DNA of 64,000 bases from DATCJY01 sp036562565 (GTDB lineage Bacteria > Bacteroidota > Bacteroidia > Flavobacteriales_D > Sanyastnellaceae). The stretch covers positions 88,876 through 152,875 of the forward strand of contig DATCJY010000011.1 of assembly GCA_036562565.1 (NCBI GenBank). The letters are read 5' to 3'. Made by a program: the position numbers and the translations under genes. Under the pieces are notes generated by a model. That model saw only the letters and a program-made list of their open reading frames with translations, ran no database searches and had not been told where the DNA came from. Shown in pieces: positions 36,115 to 44,667 of the stretch (within the stretch, counting starts at the first letter, position 1; each line of letters starts with the position of its first letter).

Positions 36115-36161
36115 GTGAGGCGATACAACCAATGGAAATGATAAATCATGGTTTGATTTTG
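36015..36161. repeat. 147-bp element bounded by 14-bp perfect inverted repeats
   Basis: The bases 36015-36028 and 36148-36161 are exact reverse complements. No open reading frame of note lies between them. The size and ends are compatible with a small non-autonomous transposable element, but no convincing target duplication is seen and I have no second copy to compare. Confidence 0.4.
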
Positions 36162-36280
36162 CTCTTAGCGTTCCCCCTATACCATTCCCATTACGATTTA
36201 ACCTGATACCATGTGCTTGGATTGACTCATGTTGATTGAAACAGGCTAAAACGCCACCGGCTCGGTTCAAATTAGGTTCC

Positions 36281-36288
36281 TACCTTCG
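36281..36288 (+). promoter_or_regulatory. candidate -7 element of the binding-protein gene
   Basis: TACCTTCG is a one-base variant of TAnnTTTG and ends five bases before the ATG at 36293, which predicts a leaderless message and supports that start. Confidence 0.4.
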
Positions 36289-36292
36289 CACC

Positions 36293-37378
36293 ATGCGATT
36301 CATCATTTTGTTCTTTACGCTGTGTGTACTCGCAGCATGCCAGCAGACTCCTAGCGAGCTAACCATGGCGGAGGTGGTTGCTATTGAGCGTCCCACCTAC
36401 GCGAAAGGCTTTGAAATCCAACACCTCTCTGATTCGTCTCAACTGATTATACTTTTCAACCTAGAAAGCCCAGGTGACACATTGCAAAAGATTCATTGGA
36501 AGCCACGCGAAATCAATAGCATCGCATGTGTTTCTACCACGCACATTAGCATGCTCAATCACCTCAATAGGTTGGAAGATTTAAAGGGCGTGGGTTTTGC
36601 AGACCGCGTACTCAATCCACAAGCACGTGAGCGCATTCAATCGGGGCATATTGCAAACATCAGTACCGGTGAAGACATCGATGCGGAAATCATTTATGGA
36701 ATGCAACCGCAACTCATGTTCGTCTATCCTTTTGGTGGACAGAGCTATGATAGATTTCTCAAGCGCGGCATTGGTTGTGTACAAATCAGCGAATACTTAG
36801 AACCACATCCACTAGGCAGAGCCGAATGGATCAAAGTGTTTGGTACATTATTAAATGAAAAGGAAAAAGCCGACAGTCTATTTGCTGCAATTGAATCGCA
36901 ATACAACTTGATCAAGACAACTGTACAACAATCAGCACTTAAGCAATCTTCCGTGTTTACCGCCACCTATTCAAATGGTCATTGGTTTTCACCCCCCGGC
37001 AATAGTTTTATTGCGCAGGCATTTTCGGATGCCGGTGCGACATACATCTATGCCGATTCCATCAAGGCCGGTAACATTATTCTACCTTATGAGAAGCTCT
37101 ACGAGCACGTTTACAATGTGGATTATTGGGGAAAAATCACATTTGAAAGAGATGAACTTACAATGCAACGCATTGCCCAAGAAGATGAAAGGCTCACACA
37201 AATCAAATCCTACAGGGAAGGCAATATCTTTTATTGCAATGCTGCAACAGCCGATTATCACGGAGATGCCATCATGGAGCCTCAAGTCATTCTCGCTGAT
37301 TTGACAGCCATTTTTCACCCTGAAATTTTGCCCGAACATCAACCGGTTTATTTCAAGCGTATCAAGGCAAATCAATAA
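36293..37378 (+). CDS. lipoprotein substrate-binding protein (BtuF/FepB-like, helical backbone)
   Basis: The 361-residue protein has a lipoprotein signal ending L-A-A-C (Cys16). The mature part is a class III periplasmic-binding protein with the two-lobe pattern of BtuF and siderophore-binding proteins: I-N-S-I-A-C-V-S-T-T-H, D-L-K-G-V-G-F-A-D-R and M-Q-P-Q-L-M-F-V. The ligand, iron chelate or corrinoid, cannot be decided. No ABC permease or ATPase gene is adjacent. The ORF can be extended to a TTG at 36236, but the lipobox spacing and the promoter favour 36293. Confidence 0.82.
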   Translation: MRFIILFFTLCVLAACQQTPSELTMAEVVAIERPTYAKGFEIQHLSDSSQLIILFNLESPGDTLQKIHWKPREINSIACVSTTHISMLNHLNRLEDLKGVGFADRVLNPQARERIQSGHIANISTGEDIDAEIIYGMQPQLMFVYPFGGQSYDRFLKRGIGCVQISEYLEPHPLGRAEWIKVFGTLLNEKEKADSLFAAIESQYNLIKTTVQQSALKQSSVFTATYSNGHWFSPPGNSFIAQAFSDAGATYIYADSIKAGNIILPYEKLYEHVYNVDYWGKITFERDELTMQRIAQEDERLTQIKSYREGNIFYCNAATADYHGDAIMEPQVILADLTAIFHPEILPEHQPVYFKRIKANQ

Positions 37379-37459
37379 TGCCGCAAACACCTGAAAGGGT
37401 TTGCACAACACTGCTCATAAATCATGGCGCGATAGTTCACAATTCAGAACGCATCCTCC

Positions 37460-37467
37460 TATCTTTG
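37460..37467 (+). promoter_or_regulatory. candidate -7 element of fabG
   Basis: TATCTTTG is an exact TAnnTTTG match 26 bases before the ATG at 37494, and supports that start over the earlier ATG at 37401. Confidence 0.45.
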
Positions 37468-37493
37468 ACCACATCACAATATCGACTATTTAT

Positions 37494-38240
37494 ATGAAAC
37501 TTCTTGAAAATAAAGTCGCTATCATTACCGGAGCGACACGTGGTATAGGCAAAGGCATTGCTGAGAAATTCGTAGAGCACGGAGCTACCGTAATTTTCAC
37601 CTATGCAAGCAGTGAAGAAAAGGCACGCGCATTGGAAGCAGAACTTTCTGCTAACGGTGGCAAAGTGAAAGGTTATAAAAGTGATGCGTCCGATTTCAAC
37701 GCTGCTCAAGCATTGGTCGATGAGGTAGTAAAAGACTTCGGCACGGTGGACATCCTTGTAAACAATGCCGGTATCACACGCGACAACTTGTTGATGCGTA
37801 TGACCGAAGAACAATGGGATGAAATCATGAACGTGAACCTTAAGTCAGTATTCAATTTGACCAAGGCCGTTATCAAACCAATGCTCAAAGCCAAAAAAGG
37901 AAGCATCATCAACATGAGCTCCGTAGTAGGAGTAAAAGGAAATGCCGGACAAGCCAACTATGCTGCTTCTAAGGCAGGTATCATTGGCTTCTCCAAGAGT
38001 GTGGCTGCTGAGTTGGGATCACGCAATATCCGTTGCAACGCCATCGCTCCGGGTTTCATAGAAACGGAAATGACCGGTGCATTGGATGAGAAAACCGTAG
38101 AAGAATGGCGTGCAGCTATTCCACTCAAACGCGGAGGAACTCCTGAGGATATCGCAAATGCTACATTGTTCCTTGCATCAGATATGAGCTCCTACATCAC
38201 AGGACAAACCTTGCACGTGTGCGGTGGTATGTTGATGTAA
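37494..38240 (+). CDS. fabG: 3-oxoacyl-[acyl-carrier-protein] reductase
   Basis: FabG reduces 3-oxoacyl-ACP with NADPH in fatty-acid elongation. The 248-residue short-chain dehydrogenase has T-G-A-T-R-G-I-G (cofactor loop), N-N-A-G-I-T-R-D, the catalytic S/Y/K set in N-M-S-S-V-V-G and Y-A-A-S-K-A-G, and the FabG-type C-terminus A-P-G-F-I-E-T-E-M-T and Y-I-T-G-Q-T-L-H-V-x-G-G-M. The start at 37494 fits the usual first residues K-L-L-E-N-K-V-A-I-I-T-G. The VWA protein follows 58 bases later. Confidence 0.94.
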   Translation: MKLLENKVAIITGATRGIGKGIAEKFVEHGATVIFTYASSEEKARALEAELSANGGKVKGYKSDASDFNAAQALVDEVVKDFGTVDILVNNAGITRDNLLMRMTEEQWDEIMNVNLKSVFNLTKAVIKPMLKAKKGSIINMSSVVGVKGNAGQANYAASKAGIIGFSKSVAAELGSRNIRCNAIAPGFIETEMTGALDEKTVEEWRAAIPLKRGGTPEDIANATLFLASDMSSYITGQTLHVCGGMLM

Positions 38241-38298
38241 CCATTGCGTCAATTTCTGAGTTCCTATTTCGTATACCCATTTCCCAATCGGTTCATCC

Positions 38299-40386
38299 AT
38301 GAGTATAATTACTGAGGCTCCATCGTGGTTCATCTTGCTATGCCTATTGGCAGGTGTAATCTATGCCGGTGCATTATACTTCCGTGATCGGTTCAATAAA
38401 ACTTATGGCAAGCCACTTGCCACACTGCTCGGTCTATTGCGCTTTGCGAGTGTGGCATTGCTCGCATTTTTCTTATTAAAACCATTGATTAAATCCATCA
38501 ACCGCACGGTGGAGAAACCGGTGATTGTAATTGCGCAAGACAACTCGGAATCGCTGGTTGTAGGTAAAGACTCAACCTATCACAAAGGTGTATATAAGCA
38601 ACAATTGCAAGAACTGTTGAAGCAGTTTGGCGAAGATTACGATGTGCACACTTATCGCTTTGGTAACGAAGTAAGGCAAGGCATCGACTCATTGGACTAT
38701 TCTGAAAAGTTCACAGACTTTTCCAATTTGCTCGATGAAATCTACACCACCTTTAGCGGTCGTAACTTAGGTGCCATTGTTGTTGCTTCAGACGGCTTGT
38801 ATAACAAAGGGAGCAATCCGATTTATGCTTATAAGAAACTGAATGTACCGGTATATACCGTTGCACTGGGTGATACTACGGTACATAAGGATGTGTTGCT
38901 TGCAGAAGTATCAGCGAACCGCCTTGCATATTTGGGCAACAAGTTTCCCATTGAAATCACGGTTGAAGGTCGCAAGGCTGCTGGCGAAACAGCCACGCTT
39001 ACCGTAAGCCGCAAAGGCAACAAACTCTACAGCGAAACCATCCAGTTCACAGGTGACCGTTTCTTCAAGACCATTCCAATCACCTTGGATGCGATAGAAG
39101 TTGGTTTGCAGAAATACAGTATTCAACTCTCCTCCGTGAGCAATGAAGTAACGCTCGCAAATAATTACAAGGATGTTTTCATCGATGTATTGGACAGCCG
39201 ACAAAAAGTATTGATACTCGCTCATGCACCACATCCGGACCTCAACGCGATGCGTGATGCCATCACAAGCAATGAGAGTTACAACGTAGATGTGCAGCTA
39301 GCAAAAGACTTTAGCGGCAATCTCCATGACTACAGCCTGGTAATTTTCCACCAGCTTCCGGGCATTGGTGGAACGGGCGCCTCACTTGTGACCAATGCAA
39401 TGGAGAAAAACATTCCTTCGCTATTTGTTTGGGGAGCTTCAACCGACTTCAATGCTTTCAACCGATTGAACATCGGCTTTTCCCTTGAAGGTTATCGTAA
39501 CAACCTAACAGATGTAAGCGGCAGTTTTGCTGAAGAATTTTCATTGTTCACATTGGACAATAAAACAGCCCACATGGTGCGCACTCTGCCACCGCTAGCC
39601 ATGCCTTTCGGCAATTATGGTTTCAGTCCCGGTGCATCCACGGTCATCTATCAGCAAGTAGGCCAAATCAAAACCAAGAAACCGCTTATTGCTTTCAATA
39701 AGGTCAATGAAAACAAAATTGGCTTGATTGCGGGCGAAGGTATCTGGCGTTGGAAACTCGCAGCCTTCCAGCAAACTGAGACACACGCGCACTTCAACGA
39801 GCTCATCACCAAGATGGTTCAATATCTTGCATCCAAGGAAGACAAGAGCTTATTCCGCGTCAACGGCAAGAATGATTTCTACGAAAACGAAAACATCATC
39901 TTCAATGCCGAGCTCTACAACCAAAGCTATGAACCGATAACCAACCGCGAGATAGCGATGCGTATCCGCAACGAAGAAGGAACAGAATATACTTATACAT
40001 TCTCTCCCGTTGATACACGTTATCGCTTGGATGCCGGCAAACTTCCTGTGGGCAATTATACCTATGAAGCACAAGTGAACAGCGACCAAGGTGTGTTGAA
40101 AGAGAAAGGCGAATTCAGCATCAGTGCACTGCAACTTGAAGTTGTAAACAGCATTGCCGACCACCGTTTGCTCTATCAATTCGCCCATGACAACAACGGT
40201 GATATGGTTTATCCGCAGCAGATGAATCAGCTAGCGGAAATGATTAAAGCGAAAAAAGAAATTGTGTCTGTATCCTACGAGAACAAGCAGCTCAGCGACT
40301 TGATCAATTACAAATGGATCATGGCATTCCTCATCTTCTTGCTAGGATTGGAATGGCTCCTGAGAAAGCGTGCAGGTACATATTAG
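38299..40386 (+). CDS. membrane VWA-like protein of unknown function
   Basis: The 695-residue protein starts with two membrane helices (about 9-27 and 43-62), then a VWA-like domain with D81-N-S-E-S85 (a D-x-S-x-S metal site) and V-A-S-D-G near 158. Beta-rich domains follow, including a glutamine-amidotransferase-like segment at about 310-400 (V-L-I-L-A-H-A-P-H-P, F-H-Q-L-P-G-I-G), and a final helix (about 670-685) precedes a basic tail. This layout is seen in Bacteroidota inner-membrane proteins related to the BatA/DUF4159 group. The function is unknown. Position after fabG gives no clear hint. Confidence 0.75.
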   Translation: MSIITEAPSWFILLCLLAGVIYAGALYFRDRFNKTYGKPLATLLGLLRFASVALLAFFLLKPLIKSINRTVEKPVIVIAQDNSESLVVGKDSTYHKGVYKQQLQELLKQFGEDYDVHTYRFGNEVRQGIDSLDYSEKFTDFSNLLDEIYTTFSGRNLGAIVVASDGLYNKGSNPIYAYKKLNVPVYTVALGDTTVHKDVLLAEVSANRLAYLGNKFPIEITVEGRKAAGETATLTVSRKGNKLYSETIQFTGDRFFKTIPITLDAIEVGLQKYSIQLSSVSNEVTLANNYKDVFIDVLDSRQKVLILAHAPHPDLNAMRDAITSNESYNVDVQLAKDFSGNLHDYSLVIFHQLPGIGGTGASLVTNAMEKNIPSLFVWGASTDFNAFNRLNIGFSLEGYRNNLTDVSGSFAEEFSLFTLDNKTAHMVRTLPPLAMPFGNYGFSPGASTVIYQQVGQIKTKKPLIAFNKVNENKIGLIAGEGIWRWKLAAFQQTETHAHFNELITKMVQYLASKEDKSLFRVNGKNDFYENENIIFNAELYNQSYEPITNREIAMRIRNEEGTEYTYTFSPVDTRYRLDAGKLPVGNYTYEAQVNSDQGVLKEKGEFSISALQLEVVNSIADHRLLYQFAHDNNGDMVYPQQMNQLAEMIKAKKEIVSVSYENKQLSDLINYKWIMAFLIFLLGLEWLLRKRAGTY

Positions 40387-40429
40387 TCACTCATATGATG
40401 TACTAATTTTTCATCATGCAATAACCTCC

Positions 40430-40447
40430 GGTGGTAGCAATACCACC
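40430..40447 (+). promoter_or_regulatory. GNRA-type hairpin in the leader of the Ca3427-like gene
   Basis: A 7-bp stem (40430-40436 with 40441-40447) closes a GCAA loop 30 bases before the ATG at 40478. It is followed by an A-rich stretch with G-G-A-A before the start codon. It may be an mRNA stability or regulatory element. Confidence 0.35.
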
Positions 40448-40477
40448 AATAGATTCTAGAAAAAAGGAAAACTGAAA

Positions 40478-41347
40478 ATGGCAACACATTTACGCATAGG
40501 CGGAGTTCCGGAGCACTTCAATTTACCATGGCAACTCGCAGCAGAAAAAGATATTTTCTCAAGTCATGATATCGATATGGCTTGGACCATGTATGCCGGT
40601 GGCACAGGAGCTATGACCAAGGCATTGAGCACAGGCGAGCTCGATATCGCCATCCTTTTGACCGAAGGATTTGTGTCAGCAGCACATCAAGGGTTGAAAG
40701 CCAAGATTGCCAAGGTATATATTGAGACCCCCTTGATTTGGGGCATCTATTCAGGTGCTAATTCCAAAATAAAAAATGCCGAGGAGGGCCGTCAGGGCAA
40801 ATATGCTATTTCACGTTTTGGCTCAGGCTCACATCTAATGGCCATGATTGATGCACGCCAACGCCATCTGGATATCGCCCCTGAGAACTTCGTTGTGGTC
40901 AATAGCTTACACGGTGCTGTAGAATCGTTGGTGCGCAATGAAACCCAATTGTTCTACTGGGAAAAATTCATGACACGTCCGCATGTTCGAAGTGGTGAGC
41001 TCAATCTTGTAGGTGAATTCAGTGCACCGTGGAGCAGCTTCCTCATCATTGTGAGTGATGAAGCACTCAAGTACAAAGAAGAAGCCATCAAGAAAGTGCT
41101 GGAAGTGATGAATGCTGAATGTATCGCATTCAAACAGCACAACAACAGTGTTGTATACTTAAAGAAACGCTTCGACATGAGCATGACTGAAGCACGCAAT
41201 TGGTTGCGCGACACCCAATGGAACTATGACTACAACATGGACATCCGGAGCTTGCTCAATGCGCGCGAAGCACTTGCCTCCATTGGCATGTGCTCACTGG
41301 ATTTTGAAGTGGCGCAATTGACAGCTCCTTGGCTCAAACTCGTTTAA
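40478..41347 (+). CDS. signal-less type 2 periplasmic-binding-fold protein (Ca3427-like)
   Basis: This 289-residue protein has the NMT1/SsuA-type binding-protein fold: L-R-I-G-G-V-P-E-H-F-N-L-P at the start, G-G-T-G-A-M-T-K-A-L-S-T-G-E-L-D-I-A-I-L-L-T-E-G near residues 41-65, and S-R-F-G-S-G-S-H-L-M near 109. There is no signal peptide, so it stays in the cytoplasm. The V-P-E-H-F and T-E-G features recall the Ca3427 family, described from Candida and found in bacteria, with known fold but unknown ligand. No transporter genes adjoin it. The next gene follows after 20 bases. Confidence 0.75.
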   Translation: MATHLRIGGVPEHFNLPWQLAAEKDIFSSHDIDMAWTMYAGGTGAMTKALSTGELDIAILLTEGFVSAAHQGLKAKIAKVYIETPLIWGIYSGANSKIKNAEEGRQGKYAISRFGSGSHLMAMIDARQRHLDIAPENFVVVNSLHGAVESLVRNETQLFYWEKFMTRPHVRSGELNLVGEFSAPWSSFLIIVSDEALKYKEEAIKKVLEVMNAECIAFKQHNNSVVYLKKRFDMSMTEARNWLRDTQWNYDYNMDIRSLLNAREALASIGMCSLDFEVAQLTAPWLKLV

Positions 41348-41367
41348 ACACCATCCGTCCAAGCACC

Positions 41368-42012
41368 GTGAACACCTCCGAACGCATCAAAGATTTTTTT
41401 GCGAAGCGTTGGTTTCGCAGATGCTTGATTCTAACCGGCTGTTTGCTTGTCTTGTTCCTCTTTCGGAATCCCATACTGCGCAGTATTGGGCACTACCTTG
41501 TTGCCGGTGATGAATTGCAACCAAGCGAAGTATGTTTTGTGCTGGGAGGCAATAGTTATGACCGAGGGCTCTACGCAGCAGAAGTGTATAAGCATTTCCC
41601 CGACCAACGATTTGTCGCCACCGGAGGTAATTATCCTACGCAAATACAAGCGCTCGATACGGTGATGTATGAAGCCGAACTTACAAAACACTTCATGCAC
41701 ACCCTTGGTGTTCCGCAAGAGCAAATTACGGTTCTCACGCAGTCCACAAGCACAATGGAAGAAAGTGAAGAAATACTTGCGTACTGCAAACAACACCGGC
41801 TCTCGAAAATTGCAATCCTCTCAAGTGCATTTCACCTGAGGAGAGTGAAAAGCGTATTTGAGAATAAATTCAGAAAAGATGGAATTGAGGTCGTCTTCTT
41901 TGCCGCCCCTGATAAGGACTTTGATGCCGATAACTGGTGGAAACACGAAGAAGGACTTATCACCGTAAACAACGAGTACATCAAATTGATTTACTACACC
42001 TTGAAGTATTAA
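41368..42012 (+). CDS. YdcF/DUF218 family membrane-anchored protein
   Basis: The protein has an N-terminal membrane helix (about residues 20-32 from the GTG start) and a periplasmic DUF218 domain: V-L-G-G-N-S-Y-D-R-G near 58-67, F-V-A-T-G-G-N-Y, E-S-T/S-T-x-E-E-S and S-S-A-F-H-L-R-R near the middle. Members include YdcF and SanA, linked to envelope integrity and peptidoglycan or lipid-carrier metabolism, but no clear enzyme activity is known. I start at GTG 41368. The longer TTG start at 41329 would overlap the preceding gene by 19 bases. Confidence 0.8.
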   Translation: MNTSERIKDFFAKRWFRRCLILTGCLLVLFLFRNPILRSIGHYLVAGDELQPSEVCFVLGGNSYDRGLYAAEVYKHFPDQRFVATGGNYPTQIQALDTVMYEAELTKHFMHTLGVPQEQITVLTQSTSTMEESEEILAYCKQHRLSKIAILSSAFHLRRVKSVFENKFRKDGIEVVFFAAPDKDFDADNWWKHEEGLITVNNEYIKLIYYTLKY

Positions 42013-42166
42013 AACCTACGGCAATCAAGCCAATTTATCAGCGCCTCCAACAATGCTTTTTCCTTTGCACACTAAAACCAAGTGTTGCATGGACAGAATT
42101 GAATGAGTGAACCGATAAATACAAACGGTGAATCAATTCACCTTGATAATGAATTTCAAGTATTGA

Positions 42167-44146
42167 TTACCTACGCAACACCTTCTCTACTCGTCTTCCC
42201 CGAGAAGTAGTAACGTCTAAAAGATAGGTTCCCGCAGTTTCCGGTAATTGCACATTGCGTTTGTTGCTTGTGCCTTCATAAGTGCGTATCAAACGGCCAT
42301 CAAGAGTATAGATTTTGATTTGCAACAATTCATCGTTGCCTGCATCCAAGGTCACTGTACCATTGATAGTTGGATTTGGGCTCACATGAAAAAAGCCTTT
42401 TATTTCATTCATCCCTGCAACTAGTGTATTGGCTTCATCCATTGCAACTTGCACAGGCACTGCCCCTTCTTGCCAATACATCTGTTCAAAAGCATTGATG
42501 ACAGGATGATCTACAGCAAACATTTCCGCATTCCATTTAGGAGGAACAGATTGATACATGAGACGTGCAGTGATATGAATATTGCCCGTAGCACCATTGA
42601 GCGGAATATGATAGCGCACATCATCTGTACCGCTTCCCTCTTGTGCATTGATGCGATTAAAATTCAAATCGGTAGTAGGAACTCCGGCAATGCGCATTGT
42701 ATCATAGGATGCGTGGTTCACCGTGAAGCCGAGTGGTGCCAAACGATTGTCCTTTAAAGGGTGATCGGCTCGTTCGAGCACCGTGGTTTCATTGCCATTC
42801 ACATCGCCCATTACCATTTCATAAATCTGCACTTGGTTGGCTCCATCGGTGATAAGGTCATAGTGCGGTTCATAGGTTGGATTTTGTCCTTGGACTTCAA
42901 AATTCGGCATGAGTTTACCTGAATGAAAAATCACATCTCCATCATCATTGGTTGCTACAAATTCGATGTAAGCTCTTCTTGAAGGATAACCGCTTGGGAA
43001 TTTATGTCCTGTGAGATTGGTAATGCGTACCGTATATCGAGCCGTATCACTGTCCACCGCACCTTCTATGATTTCCAAAATAGCCGTTTGTGTTTGTAGC
43101 ATATCGGTTGTGCGTTCAATCACGGTATTAAAATGTTCTTCGGTAGCTGTAATACCAAGCTCATTGATGCGGTTCTTCATCAGGTTCAGCATAAATGTAT
43201 TGCCTCCCACAAACCAATGCTGGCGATAAGGAACACGAGGTGCTTCAGCCAGAAAAGAATATCCCGATGCCACCACAATCGGTTCATTGGTTTCAGGCAT
43301 GTGACAATGCTGACACTCCTTGTTCTGCACCGGATCACTTGTATTGTAAGCGCTGTTCAACCATTCATGGTAAGTGGCTTGCTCAAAGAAACTGTTACCG
43401 GTAAGATTGCCGTTGAGGTCAACGGTGTGAGTACGCAGCGTATGACAACCCGCACATGCTTCAGACTTCATCATCTTCACATGAGGCACCGGTTCTACTC
43501 CAACGAAGCTTGTCATAGCAGAACTAAACATGGGGAAATCGCCTTCATTGATTTGGAATACCGGCCCCCAAATGGTATCCGCGTTGTAAGTGAGTTCACC
43601 AGAGAACACGTTTCCCATTGTTTCAATCTGCTGGGAGTGGCATGCCATACAGCTCACACCATCATTGGCCAATGAATCCGAAAGCATGTCCATCGTAAAC
43701 ATCACACCATCGTGTGCAGCTTCAAACCTTCCAAGTGGTGCATGACAAGAAGTACACACTTGTACAATCACCTCACCGTGCGCGGGATTCACGCTTACTT
43801 CATGTGCCACCTTTGCTCGCCAAAATGGATCTTTGGAACTGTTGGCCATCATAGTAGCTCGCCAGTTTTCAGCCGGACTGACATTCTCACCTGTACTCAG
43901 CACGTTTGCTATCTCCATTGGATCAATGCCATGACATCCTGCACATTTGCCGCTGCCAATAAACATGTCACTCGTTCCATCCGGAAGGTTACCGCCTTGC
44001 ATCTGCATGAACTGTATAATCTCCGATTCACTGTGATAATTCATCGGTTTATTCTTCTCAGCAGCACCAAACAAGATAATCACCGCAGCACCTGCCATTG
44101 CCAGCGCGGTTCTTGGATATGATTTAACGAGGTAAAAAATATTCAT
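42167..44146 (-). CDS. pentaheme c-type cytochrome with T9SS sorting domain
   Basis: The 659-residue exported protein has an N-terminal hydrophobic signal (about 10-28), then five C-x-x-C-H heme-binding sites in order: C-A-G-C-H, C-T-S-C-H, C-M-A-C-H, C-A-G-C-H and C-Q-H-C-H, all in the first half. The middle part (about 330-580) is beta-rich with no heme motif. The C-terminal 75 residues (V-S-P-N-P-T-I-N-G, then L-L-Q-I-K-I-Y-T-L-D-G-R-L-I) form a type A T9SS signal. So it is probably delivered to the cell surface. It could carry electrons or process nitrogen or sulfur species. I chose 44146, where the signal begins. Confidence 0.85.
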   Translation of the reverse strand: MNIFYLVKSYPRTALAMAGAAVIILFGAAEKNKPMNYHSESEIIQFMQMQGGNLPDGTSDMFIGSGKCAGCHGIDPMEIANVLSTGENVSPAENWRATMMANSSKDPFWRAKVAHEVSVNPAHGEVIVQVCTSCHAPLGRFEAAHDGVMFTMDMLSDSLANDGVSCMACHSQQIETMGNVFSGELTYNADTIWGPVFQINEGDFPMFSSAMTSFVGVEPVPHVKMMKSEACAGCHTLRTHTVDLNGNLTGNSFFEQATYHEWLNSAYNTSDPVQNKECQHCHMPETNEPIVVASGYSFLAEAPRVPYRQHWFVGGNTFMLNLMKNRINELGITATEEHFNTVIERTTDMLQTQTAILEIIEGAVDSDTARYTVRITNLTGHKFPSGYPSRRAYIEFVATNDDGDVIFHSGKLMPNFEVQGQNPTYEPHYDLITDGANQVQIYEMVMGDVNGNETTVLERADHPLKDNRLAPLGFTVNHASYDTMRIAGVPTTDLNFNRINAQEGSGTDDVRYHIPLNGATGNIHITARLMYQSVPPKWNAEMFAVDHPVINAFEQMYWQEGAVPVQVAMDEANTLVAGMNEIKGFFHVSPNPTINGTVTLDAGNDELLQIKIYTLDGRLIRTYEGTSNKRNVQLPETAGTYLLDVTTSRGRRVEKVLRR

Positions 44147-44243
44147 AAAGCATTTGAAGGATGTAATGGCTTTCGAAATACACAACCAAAATACACCCTT
44201 CCGATTATTTACCCTATTCAAATTGAATCCGATGCGTGGAATA

Positions 44244-44549
44244 CTACCACACCTCTATGTCTTCTAGAAAAGGAGATTGCAACTGTTCGTTGATGAGTTT
44301 AAGAACCTTCTTCTTTTCAAAATACAATTCCTGCTTAAGAACACCGCTGTCCATCTTGATTACCAAAGTTCTGTCTTTGAGATAGACTTCCCTGGTCTTC
44401 CTGGCAAGGATATCGCCCACAGCATTTTTATAACACTCTATCACTTCCAGCTCATTGAAGCGCTTATCCATGCCGGTATTCTTAAGCATCTCTCCTATGA
44501 GGTCTTTCAAAGTTTTCTCGGTGTATTTGCGTGAGGACATCTGCTTCAT
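44244..44549 (-). CDS. DUF721 (DciA-like) protein
   Basis: A 101-residue protein has the DUF721 pattern of a short basic N-terminus, L-K-D-L-I-G-E-M-L-K-N-T-G, a middle W/E-x-x-V-G region (V-G-D-I-L-A-R-K-T) and a strand L-V-I-K-M-D-S-G-V-L-K-Q-E-L near the end. In many bacteria DUF721/DciA proteins load the replicative helicase DnaB. The Bacteroidota versions are short and untested as far as I know. An alternative start three residues later is possible. Confidence 0.8.
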   Translation of the reverse strand: MKQMSSRKYTEKTLKDLIGEMLKNTGMDKRFNELEVIECYKNAVGDILARKTREVYLKDRTLVIKMDSGVLKQELYFEKKKVLKLINEQLQSPFLEDIEVW

Positions 44550-44667
44550 TTTTTGTTATCCAAAGTACGAAGTACTCATTTCGAAGATTCAATTGTGCTT
44601 TCAAAGATGGGGCTATTCTTTTTATTTACATAACCACCCAATACCTGCCTCCCGAAACCTCACAACC

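Larger units (their letters stand above)
35896..36292. other. intergenic region without a gene, with repeats
   Basis: Between the carboxylase and the binding-protein gene no coding sequence is seen. The region holds a minus-strand TAAATTCG element (35934-35941) that may drive the carboxylase, a short direct repeat and a 14-bp inverted repeat (separate entries), and a TACCTTCG element (36281-36288) for the downstream gene. Confidence 0.6.

Noticed and set aside
36262..36280. T-loop-like string suggesting a tRNA
   Set aside because: The bases around it do not form an acceptor stem, D arm or anticodon arm.
37401..37493. 31-residue extension of FabG
   Set aside because: The extension covers the promoter element at 37460-37467 and the normal FabG start is at 37494.
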